A DNA stretch of 64,000 nucleotides from Mycolicibacterium iranicum (GCF_001650495.1 NZ_LWCS01000013.1:97304-161303), one strand, 5' to 3'; numbered from the stretch's first letter, positions 28,119 to 37,318 are shown. Numbers and translations: made by a program. The notes: a model not told the origin generated them from the letters alone.

Positions 28119-28865
28119 ATGCAGCACCACCACCTGGGCGCGCCTGAGAGCGCGAAGGGATACCGCGCGCTGGTCGTCGACGACGAACTCCCCCTAGCCG
28201 AAGTGGTAGCCAGCTACCTCGAACGCGAGCAGTTCGAAGCCGTCGTCGCCGGCAACGGTGTCGACGCAATCGCCGTCGCACGCGACCTGGATCCCGATGT
28301 CGTCATCCTCGACCTCGGCCTACCCGGCATCGACGGACTCGAGGTCTGCCGGCAATTGCGGACCTTCTCCGACGCCTACGTCGTCATGCTCACCGCCCGT
28401 GACACCGAACTCGATACCGTGCTCGGCCTCACCATCGGCGCCGACGACTACATCACCAAACCCTTCAGTCCCCGCGAGCTGGTAGCGCGCATCCGCGCCA
28501 TGCTGCGGCGACCCCGCATCCTGCAAACAGCCGCCGCACCCGCCGAACGAGAGACAGCCCCGCCGCGCCGCTTCGGCGCACTGAGCATCGACGTCGCCGC
28601 CCGTGAGGTACATATCGACGACGAACTAATCCTGTTGACCCGCACCGAATTCGACATTCTCGAAGCCCTGTCCGCGCGGCCAGGAATCGTGCTGAGCCGC
28701 CGACAACTTCTCGAAATAATCCGCGACGAACCCTGGGTCGGCAACGAACACCTCGTCGACGTCCACATCGGACACTTACGACGCAAACTCGGCGACGACG
28801 CCGCACGCCCCCGCTACATCGCCACGGTTCGAGGTGTCGGATACCGGATGGGAACCGGACAGTGA
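28119..28865 (+). CDS. OmpR/PhoB-family response regulator
   Basis: 248 residues. Intact receiver domain (VVDDE, phospho-Asp in VVILDLGLPG, Lys in FSP region TKPFSPRELV) and winged-helix domain (LTRTEFDILEALSARP, VDVHIGHLRRKLGD). Its last 4 nt overlap the kinase start. The closest general type is MtrA/PrrA/CopR-like; targets are unknown. No BlaI-type site lies upstream. Confidence 0.88.
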   Translation: MQHHHLGAPESAKGYRALVVDDELPLAEVVASYLEREQFEAVVAGNGVDAIAVARDLDPDVVILDLGLPGIDGLEVCRQLRTFSDAYVVMLTARDTELDTVLGLTIGADDYITKPFSPRELVARIRAMLRRPRILQTAAAPAERETAPPRRFGALSIDVAAREVHIDDELILLTRTEFDILEALSARPGIVLSRRQLLEIIRDEPWVGNEHLVDVHIGHLRRKLGDDAARPRYIATVRGVGYRMGTGQ

Positions 28866-30046
28866 CTCCCCCACCTACGTCGACCCCTCGCCGGCGTCGA
28901 CGGCCGGGCCGTCCCGGTATCGGCCTGCGACTCCTGGCGGCCCAAGCCATCGTGCTGGCGGCCGGAACGGCGACGACCGCGGTGGTCGCTGCCGTGGTCG
29001 GCCCACCGCTGTTCCGCGAACACCTCCACCGCGCCGGTGTCCCGATGGACTCCCTGGAAGAAGTCCACGCCGAAGAGGCCTACGGCTACGCAACGGTCAT
29101 CTCCATCGGAGGCGCCCTAGCGGTGTCAGCACTGGCCGCCCTCGCGGTCAGCTTCTACGTCAGTCGACGCCTCCAACGCTCCGTCACCGAAGTCGCCGCC
29201 GCGGCCACCGATGTCGCTGAAGGGAACTACGACATCCGCGTGTCACCGCCGCGCCTCGGCGATGACTTCGACGCCCTCGCAACCGCATTCAACCAAATGG
29301 CCTCCCGGCTTCAAGCCGTCGATTCGACACGGCAGCAACTGTTCGGAGACCTCGCGCACGAGATCCGCACACCCGTGGCAGTACTCGAGGCCTACATCGA
29401 GGCACTCGAAGACGGTGTGCGCTCCTTGACACCCCAGACAGCAGCCATGCTGCGCGACCAAACCCGTCGGCTGGTGCGATTCTCCGATGACGTCGCCGCG
29501 CTGGCGAAGGCGGAGGAAAGTGCGGTGTCTATGTCCTACGCCTCCCTCGACGTGGACCGCCTAACCCGCCAGTGCGTCGCAGCAGCACAAGAACGCTATG
29601 ACACCAAGGGGGTCAGACTGCACGTACACCTCCAGCAACCGCTGCCGCCGCTGTGGGCCGACGAACAACGACTGTCTCAAGTGTTGGGGAACCTGTTGGA
29701 GAACGCGCTACGGCACACACCGCCCGGCGGGTCGGTACACCTTCATTGTCTTCGTGACGGCGACCGAGTAAAAATCGCTGTCGCTGACACCGGAGAAGGG
29801 ATCCCCGCCAAGCACGTCACCCGAGTGTTCGAACGGTTCTACCGGGCAGACACCGCCCGCGACCGCGAGCACGGCGGCGCCGGATTAGGTCTCGCCATCG
29901 CCAAAGCGCTCATCGAAGCCCACGGCGGATCCATCTCGGTAGCCAGCGCTGGACCCGGCGCCGGCGCAACATTCACCATCGCCCTGCCCATCACCCCGAT
30001 ACGCAGCGAGCACCACCCTGCGACGGCTGACTCAACGCGTCCCTGA
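28862..30046 (+). CDS. Membrane sensor histidine kinase
   Basis: 394 residues from GTG. Two membrane helices enclosing a short sensor loop that contains REHLHRAGVP and EEVHAEE, then HAMP, HisKA with DLAHEIRTPVAV and HATPase with NLLENALRHTPPGG, ADTGEGIP and GAGLGLAIA. The small, His-bearing sensor loop would suit a metal signal; this is inference. Partner of the preceding response regulator. Confidence 0.88.
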   Translation: MTPPPTSTPRRRRRPGRPGIGLRLLAAQAIVLAAGTATTAVVAAVVGPPLFREHLHRAGVPMDSLEEVHAEEAYGYATVISIGGALAVSALAALAVSFYVSRRLQRSVTEVAAAATDVAEGNYDIRVSPPRLGDDFDALATAFNQMASRLQAVDSTRQQLFGDLAHEIRTPVAVLEAYIEALEDGVRSLTPQTAAMLRDQTRRLVRFSDDVAALAKAEESAVSMSYASLDVDRLTRQCVAAAQERYDTKGVRLHVHLQQPLPPLWADEQRLSQVLGNLLENALRHTPPGGSVHLHCLRDGDRVKIAVADTGEGIPAKHVTRVFERFYRADTARDREHGGAGLGLAIAKALIEAHGGSISVASAGPGAGATFTIALPITPIRSEHHPATADSTRP

Positions 30047-30063
30047 CGAGTGCCCCCTCCGCG

Positions 30064-30756
30064 CTACTTGTCCAACATTCCCTGCATCGTGTCGATCTCC
30101 GCTTGCTGAGAAGACACGATGTTGCGCGCCATCTCGACCGCCGCCGGGAACTTGCCGTTGTCAACTTCCTGCTGCGCCATCATGATCGCGCCCTTGTGAT
30201 GCTCGATCATCTGCGTCAAAAAGAGTCGGCTTGCCTCAGCGCCTTGCGCGTTCTGAAGTGCAGCCATATCGGCCTCCGACATCATGCCCATACCCCCGCC
30301 GCTCATGCCCGGCATGTCACCCGCGTCTCCGCTGGGCATTTGATGGCCGGGCATGTCATGGCCGGGCATTGCGGCGGTGGTGGAAGCAGTTGTCGACGAG
30401 GAGGCTCCCCAGTCCTGCAGCCAGCCCTGCATCTGTTCGATCTCAGGACCCTGAGCGTTCTTAATCTCGTTGGCGAGTGACACTACGGCAGGATCAACTC
30501 CCTGCTTGCCGAGCAGCATGTCGCTCATCTCGATCGCCTGCTGATGGTGCGGGATCATGCCCTGAGCGAACGTCACGTCAGCATCGTTATGGGCAGCGTC
30601 GCGGCTAGCAGTACTGGGCGAAGCCGACGCCGACGCTGCTGCCGAGGTGCTGCTCATCGATGACGGAGACTCGTTTCCCGCATTCGAACAGCCGCTGATA
30701 AACAGGGCCGACACCGCAAGCGCCGCAACCCCGAATCCAAAACGCTTGTGCTGCAT
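30064..30756 (-). CDS. DUF305 Met/His-rich lipoprotein
   Basis: 230 residues from ATG at 30756. Lipobox (LFISGCSN), Ser/Ala linker and two ferritin-like DUF305 helical repeats, each with the HH signature (MIPHHQQAIEMSD and MIEHHKGAIMMAQ). Between them is a MPGHDMPGHQMP...GGGMGMM stretch rich in Met and His, suited to Cu(I)/Ag(I). DUF305 proteins are frequent in copper islands. The stop is convergent with the kinase gene. Confidence 0.85.
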   Translation of the reverse strand: MQHKRFGFGVAALAVSALFISGCSNAGNESPSSMSSTSAAASASASPSTASRDAAHNDADVTFAQGMIPHHQQAIEMSDMLLGKQGVDPAVVSLANEIKNAQGPEIEQMQGWLQDWGASSSTTASTTAAMPGHDMPGHQMPSGDAGDMPGMSGGGMGMMSEADMAALQNAQGAEASRLFLTQMIEHHKGAIMMAQQEVDNGKFPAAVEMARNIVSSQQAEIDTMQGMLDK

Positions 30757-30948
30757 CGCACATCCTTCCTCGAACATCGTCGTGACACCGTGCCTCAACG
30801 GCACGCCCTCGCGCCGCCGCACTCAAGCGTCGGCAAGCCGGGTATGGGTCGGCTCGTGATCCGATGAAGATTTGATGAAGACGTTTCCAGCTGCGAAGAA
30901 GTGTTCGAGCTACCCACTGCCGCGTCACGCGGTAGCCGAAAACCGCCC

Positions 30949-30971
30949 CTCTATTATTGACTTACGTAGCC
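30949..30971. promoter_or_regulatory. Degenerate BlaI-type operator
   Basis: CTCTATTAT-TGACT-TACGTAGCC fits the 9-5-9 plan with two mismatches per arm. It lies 190 bp upstream of the DUF305 gene. The remaining 30757-31288 gap shows no gene I can support. Confidence 0.45.
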
Positions 30972-31288
30972 TGAACCTCGGGTTGTTACTGGAATGGTGC
31001 ACATCGACGGCCTTGACATCAACCCGTCGAACGGCAGCTTTACGTGGCAACTCAATACTGCCCCTACACCCCTGAGCAAAATAAGGCGCCGCAGCTACTG
31101 CACCAGGCGGATCTTCCTCAATTACCGACAGACGGACGTCAGCGGGTCGACGGTCGTCATCCCTAGGAGGCTGCGCAGCGCCGGGCATGCTAGCTCTCTA
31201 AGCGTCGCGGCATCAGAAAGGTGTTCCACGGCATTCCCACGGTGGCGCGGACCAGCTGATCACGCGTGAACTGCATCCCGAGCTGGTT

Positions 31289-31942
31289 CTATTTAGAGAG
31301 TGCCTCCTTGATCGCGGTGCCGAGGTCTGCATAAGTTTGGATCTGCAGTTGCTCGCCGTTGAGGAAGAAGGTGGGTGTGCCCTGGACGCCGAGTGCCGTG
31401 CCGTCTGCGACATCCTCTTGGATCCGATCGAGCGTGGCCTGCGCGTTGTAGGCTTCGTCCCACGCGGCCATGTCGAGGCCGAGTTCCGTTGCGAATCCGC
31501 GAAATACGTCGTCAGCCGGTACCTGCTTCTCGCCCCACTGGTCTTGCGTCTCGAACATCTTCTTGTACATAGCCTCAAACTGGCCCTGCTGGGCGGCCGC
31601 CTCGACTGCGCGGGCTGCTCGCTCTCCGTTGAAATGGCCGGGCATCGGGAAGTAGCGCGCAACGAAGTTGACTTGCTGGCCATATTGGGTGCGCAGTTGT
31701 TCAACGGCAGGGAAGGCTGCGCGGCAGCCTTCACACTCGAAGTCGAGGAACTCGACAAACGTCACATCGCTGTCCGGAGCCGAGCTCAGGCGATGGCTAT
31801 TCTCGCGGACCACCTGCGGCCCGCCTTCTGCCTGCGACGTCGGTGCAGATCCCCCGTCCCGGGTCGAGAAGTACACACCCGCGCCAATGGCGACCGTTAT
31901 GGCGAGGAAGGCGGTCAGCAAAATTCGCGTCATTGGGTTCAT
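31289..31942 (-). CDS. DsbA-like extracytoplasmic thiol oxidoreductase
   Basis: 217 residues from ATG at 31942 with AGGAAA 6 nt upstream. Signal anchor (ILLTAFLAITVAIGAGVYF), then a thioredoxin fold with inserted helices: FLDFECEGC active site, cis-Pro loop GVQGTPTFFLNGE. This is the DsbA/Thioredoxin_4 family of actinobacteria. It probably forms or shuffles disulfides outside the membrane. The BlaI-type site lies 43 bp before the start. Confidence 0.85.
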   Translation of the reverse strand: MNPMTRILLTAFLAITVAIGAGVYFSTRDGGSAPTSQAEGGPQVVRENSHRLSSAPDSDVTFVEFLDFECEGCRAAFPAVEQLRTQYGQQVNFVARYFPMPGHFNGERAARAVEAAAQQGQFEAMYKKMFETQDQWGEKQVPADDVFRGFATELGLDMAAWDEAYNAQATLDRIQEDVADGTALGVQGTPTFFLNGEQLQIQTYADLGTAIKEALSK

Positions 31943-31984
31943 GGTGCGTTTCCTTTCGCTCCGTAGCACTTCGCACGCGGAGCG

Positions 31985-32007
31985 ATCTACGGTGTATCTA
32001 CGTAGAT
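31985..32007. promoter_or_regulatory. BlaI-type operator of dsbA-like gene
   Basis: ATCTACGGT-GTATC-TACGTAGAT, 43 bp upstream of the DsbA-like start. Confidence 0.8.
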
Positions 32008-32026
32008 AGTTCTACCATGGTGACGA

Positions 32027-32566
32027 TCATCGGCGTCCGAGCGCCAGTCGCTTCATGCCCCACCAAGCGACCGGAGCAAGCACGATTACCGTCCACATGC
32101 CAGGAACATAGGCGAACACGCGATCGTTCAACCACGGAAAGACGAGGTAATGGGCCAACTCGGTGATGCCCATGGAAGTGAAGAACGTCCACGCGAGATA
32201 AGTTCCGAATGGGCTCTCGCGCTTCATCAACGGCGGGATCAATGACCACGCGCCGACCGAAACGATCACCAACGCAAGGACCGTCGGCGACAGTGTCGAA
32301 GGTTTGCTGGCCCCAGTGACATTCGATAGGAAGTCGAAGAAGCCGAACTGTTTCTCCTCGACGCGGTGGAGGACAAACAAGAACAACGCGATCCAGTATG
32401 GCGCCTTCACATCGGCCCAGTTTCCGTTGGATGGTGTCACCAGCCATAACACCAACCCGCCGGCGAATCCCACAGTGAAGATCAGCATGGTCAATGGTCC
32501 GAATGCCACCAAACCCAGCACCAGCGTTCCGGCACTGAGGCAGACCGCGAATAGAACCGAACTCAA
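32027..32566 (-). CDS. HXXEE-type integral membrane protein
   Basis: 179 residues with five or six hydrophobic segments. FVLHRVEEKQFGFFDFLS holds the H-x-x-E-E signature, and ITELAHYLVFPWL the later His, matching the HXXEE domain family of unknown function. It lies 11 nt downstream of the DUF3703 gene and probably belongs to the methyltransferase-DUF3703-HXXEE operon. Confidence 0.65.
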   Translation of the reverse strand: MSSVLFAVCLSAGTLVLGLVAFGPLTMLIFTVGFAGGLVLWLVTPSNGNWADVKAPYWIALFLFVLHRVEEKQFGFFDFLSNVTGASKPSTLSPTVLALVIVSVGAWSLIPPLMKRESPFGTYLAWTFFTSMGITELAHYLVFPWLNDRVFAYVPGMWTVIVLAPVAWWGMKRLALGRR

Positions 32567-32577
32567 AGACGCCTTAC

Positions 32578-33027
32578 CTAACGGTTGCTTGGCGGCTCCA
32601 ACGCCGTTGCCGGATGGCGGTTCGTCGCTCGTCCCGATAGTTCCGCCATCAGGTCGGGCGGAATCGCCATGGGAGTCATCAGGCCGACGGTGGCCCGGCC
32701 GGTGTTTCCCGGAGGATAGCGCCCGCTCAGCGAGCCTGGCGCCGCCACGGTCACCCGGAGCAGTTGTCCGAGTGCTTCGCGCCTATCCCGCTGGCACACC
32801 GCGAGATACAGCATCGCAGCGTGGTTGCGCGTGTGAAGCCAGGGGTAGGGCTGCGACACGATGTGAGCACGTTCTAGGTGCAGCCAGCGGTCATCGGTTG
32901 AAGCCGCTGCTCTGGCCGAGCCCATCTCTCGGTCATACAGTTCACGAACGTGAGCTGAGGGTCGAATCATGGTGTCTGCCGCCTTTCGGTGAAAGTCGCT
33001 TGCTTGCCATTCCTCTGTACGACTCAA
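32578..33027 (-). CDS. DUF3703-family protein
   Basis: 149 residues; ATG overlaps the methyltransferase stop. The core HLERAHIVSQPYPWLHTRNH, then GRYPPGNTGRATVGLMTPMA, matches DUF3703, a small family often found near metal-responsive ArsR genes in mycobacteria. His clusters could bind metal. Function unknown. Confidence 0.7.
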   Translation of the reverse strand: MSRTEEWQASDFHRKAADTMIRPSAHVRELYDREMGSARAAASTDDRWLHLERAHIVSQPYPWLHTRNHAAMLYLAVCQRDRREALGQLLRVTVAAPGSLSGRYPPGNTGRATVGLMTPMAIPPDLMAELSGRATNRHPATALEPPSNR

Positions 33028-33683
33028 TTCATTCGCGGGTCGCGAAGTTCGGCGCGGACGATCTGAAACGGCACGGACCAGCTGCTGGCAGGGTGATGGT
33101 TAGTGACGACGAGGCGATGGTCGACGAACAGATCCGCAAGGCCGCTCCCCAGAACCTCTCGCGCATGCGCGCGCTCAATCAGTCCGATGTACGCCCGATA
33201 AGCCCGGCCAAGTTTGGGCGGCGCGTCGTGATCGATCGCGATAATGGCGCCACCGGGTCGAAGCACCCGAACGGACTCCTTGACTGCCTCGCGGCGGGTA
33301 TCCGTGGGTAATTCATGCCAGCCGAAGACACTCATCACCACGTCGAAGGTGTTGTCGGGGAATGGGAGTATCGCAGCATCTCCTCGGTGAAGTGTGACGT
33401 TGCCAACTCCGCTGCGCCGCAGTTGAGAGCGGCCGACGGCGAGCATTTCCGGCGAGATGTCAATCGAATCAATTCTTGTATTGGGCCTGAGCTCGGCGAC
33501 CAACCGTGACGCGTAGCCGGTACCGCCACAAAGCTCGAGCACTCTGCGCGGCCGCTCGGCCGCGACCTCCTGGGCGAGGCGCTGGTGCGGGCGACCGAGC
33601 ATGAACCGATTGCCGGCCTCCAGCAATGGCCCGGCGAGGAGAAACTTCAGTCTGTTCCGCGTCCACCGTGACGACGTGCTCAT
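33024..33683 (-). CDS. SAM-dependent methyltransferase
   Basis: 219 residues from ATG at 33683, chosen for the GAAGGG 8 nt upstream; another ATG at 33719 is possible. Class I fold with VLELCGGTGYASRLVAEL, acidic IDSIDISPEML and VVMSVFGWHELP. The substrate is unknown; UbiE-like or thiol/metalloid methylation are options. It heads a three-gene operon (with DUF3703 and HXXEE) downstream of the CATAT-GTCT-ATATG dyad. Confidence 0.75.
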   Translation of the reverse strand: MSTSSRWTRNRLKFLLAGPLLEAGNRFMLGRPHQRLAQEVAAERPRRVLELCGGTGYASRLVAELRPNTRIDSIDISPEMLAVGRSQLRRSGVGNVTLHRGDAAILPFPDNTFDVVMSVFGWHELPTDTRREAVKESVRVLRPGGAIIAIDHDAPPKLGRAYRAYIGLIERAHAREVLGSGLADLFVDHRLVVTNHHPASSWSVPFQIVRAELRDPRMN

Positions 33684-33730
33684 GCTGTTTTGCCCTTCCG
33701 TGTTCACCACACCATACATAGTGACATTCG

Positions 33731-33744
33731 CATATGTCTATATG
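33731..33744. promoter_or_regulatory. Putative operator of a second class (CATAT-GTCT-ATATG)
   Basis: A 5-4-5 perfect dyad upstream of the methyltransferase operon. The core CGCATATGTCTAT recurs upstream of the cyclase-YHS gene near 43191. It is unlike the BlaI or CsoR sites. An ArsR/SmtB-type regulator is one possibility. Confidence 0.4.
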
Positions 33745-33747
33745 TTT

Positions 33748-35337
33748 CTACGTCAGCGAGCGTCGCTCAGCGACTGCAGGAGTGCGGGTATCCGCCGGCA
33801 TGGCCGTCACCCGTTCCACGAGTCGATCGAATTCCTCGCCCCAGCCCGCGTTGTCGGTGCGCGCCAATCCCCCCATCTCGACCTCGGCGTGCTCCGAATC
33901 CAGTCCCTGCCGGATCTTGATCCACAATCGTCGGCGTCTGACGACCAGCGACACCAGAAGTCCCCCCATCATCGTGATGGCGAAGACCAGCACCCAAACC
34001 TGCGCCGGGTCGTAGGAGACCTGGAGGCTCACGAAATCTGTGACGGCGTCGAATCTGATGATGGTGCCATCGTCGAGTCGCGTTTGCTCTCCGAGACTCA
34101 GATTGACGCGCGCCATCCGGACGAGGCGGCCCTGGTCGATCATGCGTCTGTCGAGCGCGAAGATTGATTGCGGCCTACCGGTGTCGAGCCCCGTGTCACC
34201 TTTGTAAATGTCGATAGCCACTGCGGGGTCATTCGCGGCCGGGAATGCTGACGACAAGAGCGTGCCGTCGCGCTGCTGCGTAGGCGCGAGAAGCCCTTCA
34301 ATCGCGATCTGGTTCTTGCGTCGCTCGCCAGGATCAGGGAACGTACCGGCCGGAGGATCGAATCTCAGTGCGCCCGCGGACAACAGCGTCTGCAGCTCTT
34401 CGGGCTGCCATTGCAATGTCTGGGTTCGTTCTTGCCCGTCGGGGAAGACGACCGTGAAGGTTGGCGCGTAGCCATGCCCCAGGAGGTAGACACGAACGTC
34501 GCCGACCCGAAGGGGGTAGTTGACCCGTAGCGGGTAGGACCGCCAGGTGCCGTTGATAAGGTCTTCGTCCGCCTGATACTCGACGTCCGCGGAAAATGAG
34601 GTCGCCTGACCGCTGGGTTGAAACTCGGCGTCGAAGTTGTTGACTCTCAGACAGATCGGATAGAGCGATGTGCCGTCAACGGTAGTTCCTGGCCGGAACG
34701 CGTCGAACGCGGCGGGCGACGCTGAGCACAACCCGGGCCGTCCGTCAGCGATCACGATGGCGTTTCCCTCGTAGGCAAAGAGTTTGCCCGCTGCCATCGC
34801 GACCAGGAGGCCGATCAGCGAGAAATGAAAGACGAGGTTCCCCGCTTCGCGCAGATAGCCGCGTTCCGCGGATAGCTCTAGAACATCGCCGTCTCTGCGT
34901 AAGACGGTGCGCCACCCGCGGAGTCGGCGCGACATCTCGTCGGCGACCGTCTGCGGATCCCCTATAACAGCGGGGTTCTGATGTTTGGGGAGTCGGCTGA
35001 GGTTGCGCGGAGCGCGCACGGGCGTGGCGCGAAGACTGCGCGCGTGATCGATTAACCGCGGCACCAGGCAGCCGATTAGCGATACGAAGAGCAGGACATA
35101 GATCGAGGTGAACCACACGCTGGAGAACACGTCGAAGATCTGCAAGCGGTCAAGCCATGGGGCGAGATTCGGATTGTCAGCGATGTAGCGGTCTACGGTC
35201 GTCGGGCTGACGGGGCGCTGCGGCCACAACGCCCCGGGAATCGCTGCAAGAGCCAACAAAAACAGCAGGGCCAGTGCGGTACCCATCGAGGTGAGTGTGC
35301 GCCACGTATTACGCACCAAGGCGCGAGCGCGTTTCAT
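33748..35337 (-). CDS. resB: ResB-like cytochrome c biogenesis protein
   Basis: 529 residues from ATG at 35337 overlapping the ccdA stop (ATATGA); the same length as I recall for M. tuberculosis Rv0528. Three N-terminal helices, a large extracytoplasmic ResB domain and a final helix (VWVLVFAITMMGGLLVSLVV). System II needs ResB with CcsA (ResC) for heme export and ligation; no ccsA is seen here, so it would rely on a chromosomal partner. Confidence 0.85.
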   Translation of the reverse strand: MKRARALVRNTWRTLTSMGTALALLFLLALAAIPGALWPQRPVSPTTVDRYIADNPNLAPWLDRLQIFDVFSSVWFTSIYVLLFVSLIGCLVPRLIDHARSLRATPVRAPRNLSRLPKHQNPAVIGDPQTVADEMSRRLRGWRTVLRRDGDVLELSAERGYLREAGNLVFHFSLIGLLVAMAAGKLFAYEGNAIVIADGRPGLCSASPAAFDAFRPGTTVDGTSLYPICLRVNNFDAEFQPSGQATSFSADVEYQADEDLINGTWRSYPLRVNYPLRVGDVRVYLLGHGYAPTFTVVFPDGQERTQTLQWQPEELQTLLSAGALRFDPPAGTFPDPGERRKNQIAIEGLLAPTQQRDGTLLSSAFPAANDPAVAIDIYKGDTGLDTGRPQSIFALDRRMIDQGRLVRMARVNLSLGEQTRLDDGTIIRFDAVTDFVSLQVSYDPAQVWVLVFAITMMGGLLVSLVVRRRRLWIKIRQGLDSEHAEVEMGGLARTDNAGWGEEFDRLVERVTAMPADTRTPAVAERRSLT

Positions 35338-36104
35338 ATCGGCAACGTCGTGTTCGTGACGAATGCGTCTCGGACCCACGTGACGAATTCATTCCACAGT
35401 CCGGTCACCAACGCGGCACCGACCGCGACGAGCATCACTCCCCCGACGATCTGGATGGTGCGCGTGTGGTCGCGCAGCCAACTCAGAGCGTGTATTGCAC
35501 TCGCAGAACCCAAGGCGAGCAAGAGAAATGGGATGCCGAGCCCCATGCAGTAGGCGATGACGAGCACCATTCCGCGAGCAATGTTCGCGCCTTGGGTCGC
35601 CGACGCTACGGCGATGACACCGGTGAGCGTCGGCCCCAGACAGGGTGTCCACCCCAAACCGAAGACTGCTCCGAGCAGAGGGGCACCGCCGACCGTGGAC
35701 AAGGATCGAGGGGTGAATCTGATGTCCCGTTGGAAAGTGGGGACGAACCCCATGAACACCAATCCCATGAGGATGGTGACGACGCCGCCGATACGTTGCA
35801 GCAGAATCTGATTGGCGATGACGGACGTCGTCAGCCCGAGAATCGCGATCGTTCCGAGCAGGAAGACGGCGGTGAATCCCGCAACGAACAGCGCGGCCGC
35901 CCCCGCCACGCGGAGTCGAGCGCTTCTGGACGCGCGGTCGGCCGACCGGTCATCGACGCCGACCACCGCGGCCAAGTACGAGAGGTAGCCCGGCACCAAC
36001 GGCACGACACACGGCGATGCGAACGACACTAACCCCGCCAATACAGACACCAGGAGGGCGAGCGCCACCGGCCCAGTGGTGGCGATCTCGGTGAAATCGT
36101 TCAC
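35334..36104 (-). CDS. ccdA: CcdA thiol-disulfide electron carrier for cytochrome c maturation
   Basis: 256 residues from GTG at 36104, with GGAGG 5 nt upstream; a longer open frame to 36383 reads through the operator and is rejected. Six helices with Cys in VSFASPCVVPLVPGYLS and in GWTPCLGPTL. It carries electrons across the membrane to keep apocytochrome or Cu-site thiols reduced. It is coupled to resB. A BlaI-type site lies 61 bp upstream. Confidence 0.88.
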   Translation of the reverse strand: MNDFTEIATTGPVALALLVSVLAGLVSFASPCVVPLVPGYLSYLAAVVGVDDRSADRASRSARLRVAGAAALFVAGFTAVFLLGTIAILGLTTSVIANQILLQRIGGVVTILMGLVFMGFVPTFQRDIRFTPRSLSTVGGAPLLGAVFGLGWTPCLGPTLTGVIAVASATQGANIARGMVLVIAYCMGLGIPFLLLALGSASAIHALSWLRDHTRTIQIVGGVMLVAVGAALVTGLWNEFVTWVRDAFVTNTTLPI

Positions 36105-36164
36105 TGCCGCCTCCAACACGTCACGCCGTGACTGCGAACGCCCAAAGAGTGTCCTCACCAGAAT

Positions 36165-36187
36165 GTCTACGTATCTACTACGTAGGT
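36165..36187. promoter_or_regulatory. BlaI-type operator of ccdA-resB
   Basis: GTCTACGTA-TCTAC-TACGTAGGT, between divergent ccdA and ctaG-like genes, nearer to ccdA. Confidence 0.8.
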
Positions 36188-36263
36188 TAGTAACATTACG
36201 AACACTGGCAAGTTCTTGTCCAACACCGCAGTGCGACATCCCAGCGCAGACAGGTACCGTCTG

Positions 36264-36286
36264 TCCTACGTACTTCGTTAGTAGAT
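36264..36286. promoter_or_regulatory. BlaI-type operator of ctaG-like gene
   Basis: TCCTACGTA-CTTCG-TTAGTAGAT, 77 bp from the previous site and about 55 bp before the ctaG-like start. Each divergent gene thus has its own site. Confidence 0.8.
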
Positions 36287-36306
36287 TGCGATCGGGAGGC
36301 TGCAGC

Positions 36307-36348
36307 GTGGCCGATTCCACGTCCTCCGGCTTCGCCGCGCATGTTTGA
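36307..36348 (+). CDS. Possible 13-codon leader peptide before ctaG-like gene
   Basis: GTG at 36307 has GGAGG 7 nt upstream and runs 13 codons to a TGA at 36346-36348. That stop overlaps the ctaG-like ATG at 36341 by 8 nt, and the ATG has no good ribosome site of its own. Translation of the short frame may deliver ribosomes to ctaG. No regulatory residues (such as Cys runs) are seen. Confidence 0.3.
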   Translation: MADSTSSGFAAHV

Positions 36349-37318
36349 CGGCCTTGGCACGCTCCCGTTAGAGCCGCCCACACTCGGCACGTTGATCGGT
36401 TGGTACCCGACCGCCGTCCCGCTGTTCCCGGCGCTGGCCGCCCTGGCAGCCACCCTTTACCTTGTTGGTGTACTTCGCTTGCACAGGCTGGAGCGGCCGT
36501 GGCCCTGGCCGCGCACGGTGAGCTTCCTCTGCGGATGCCTCGCCCTGGCGGCGGTCACCGGGCTGGCGATCGAGGGATACGGATTTCGGCTTTTCAGCGC
36601 CTTCATGTTTCAGCACCTGACGCTGTCGATCCTGGTGCCGCCGCTGCTCGTGCTGGGCAGCCCGGGGGCCTTGCTGCTCAGGTCGACGCCCCATCACGGT
36701 GTTGGCCGGTTCGCACTCATCGTCGCCCTCGGCGCATTGCGCAGCCGAGCTGCGCGGATCCTGCTACACCCCGGCGTCACGATCCCGCTATTCCTGTTCA
36801 GCTACTACGGCCTGTACTTATCGAGCCTTTTCGACGTCGTGGCGTCGTCGTGGATCGGCCACACTGCCCTGGAAGCGTTCTTCCTCGCTTCCGGAATCTT
36901 GTTCATCGTGCCAATCCTGTCTGCGGATCCACTTCCGGTGCGGCAGTCGAACCTGGGCAGATTTTTCGACATCTTCCTGGAGATGCCGCTGCACGTGTTC
37001 ATCGGCGTGATCTTGATGATGGCGCCACGGGCATTGACGACTACCTTCGCTTCGCCGCCTCCGGAATGGGGCATCGATCCCGTCGCAGACCAGGCCGTCG
37101 CCGGGGCCCTCGCCTGGTCATACGGGGAGCCCATCGCACTGTTGACGGTCCTGATCTTCGCCATTCGATGGCGGCGGGACGAGGAGAAGACGGCAGTGCG
37201 GCACGACATCGAAGGCGGAACCCATGATGAAGACCTGGCGGCGTACAACGCCTTTCTGCAACGTCTGCACAATCCTTCAGCCACTGACCCGGATTCCTCG
37301 TCGGACCGCACACCCTAG
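36341..37318 (+). CDS. ctaG: CtaG-type cytochrome c oxidase assembly protein
   Basis: 325 residues with about seven membrane helices. FMFQHLTLSILVPPLLVLGSP, SLFDVVASSWIGHTALEAFF and HVFIGVILMMAP fit the caa3-type CtaG family. CtaG proteins help insert copper into heme-copper oxidases. The BlaI-type site and the nearby ccdA-resB operon support a role in building the oxidase encoded at 43-47 kb. Start choice as noted for the leader peptide. Confidence 0.75.
   Translation: MFDGLGTLPLEPPTLGTLIGWYPTAVPLFPALAALAATLYLVGVLRLHRLERPWPWPRTVSFLCGCLALAAVTGLAIEGYGFRLFSAFMFQHLTLSILVPPLLVLGSPGALLLRSTPHHGVGRFALIVALGALRSRAARILLHPGVTIPLFLFSYYGLYLSSLFDVVASSWIGHTALEAFFLASGILFIVPILSADPLPVRQSNLGRFFDIFLEMPLHVFIGVILMMAPRALTTTFASPPPEWGIDPVADQAVAGALAWSYGEPIALLTVLIFAIRWRRDEEKTAVRHDIEGGTHDEDLAAYNAFLQRLHNPSATDPDSSSDRTP

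Noticed and set aside
35334..36383. ccdA starting at 36383
   Set aside because: The extra residues would be encoded across the BlaI-type operator; GTG at 36104 has a strong ribosome site.
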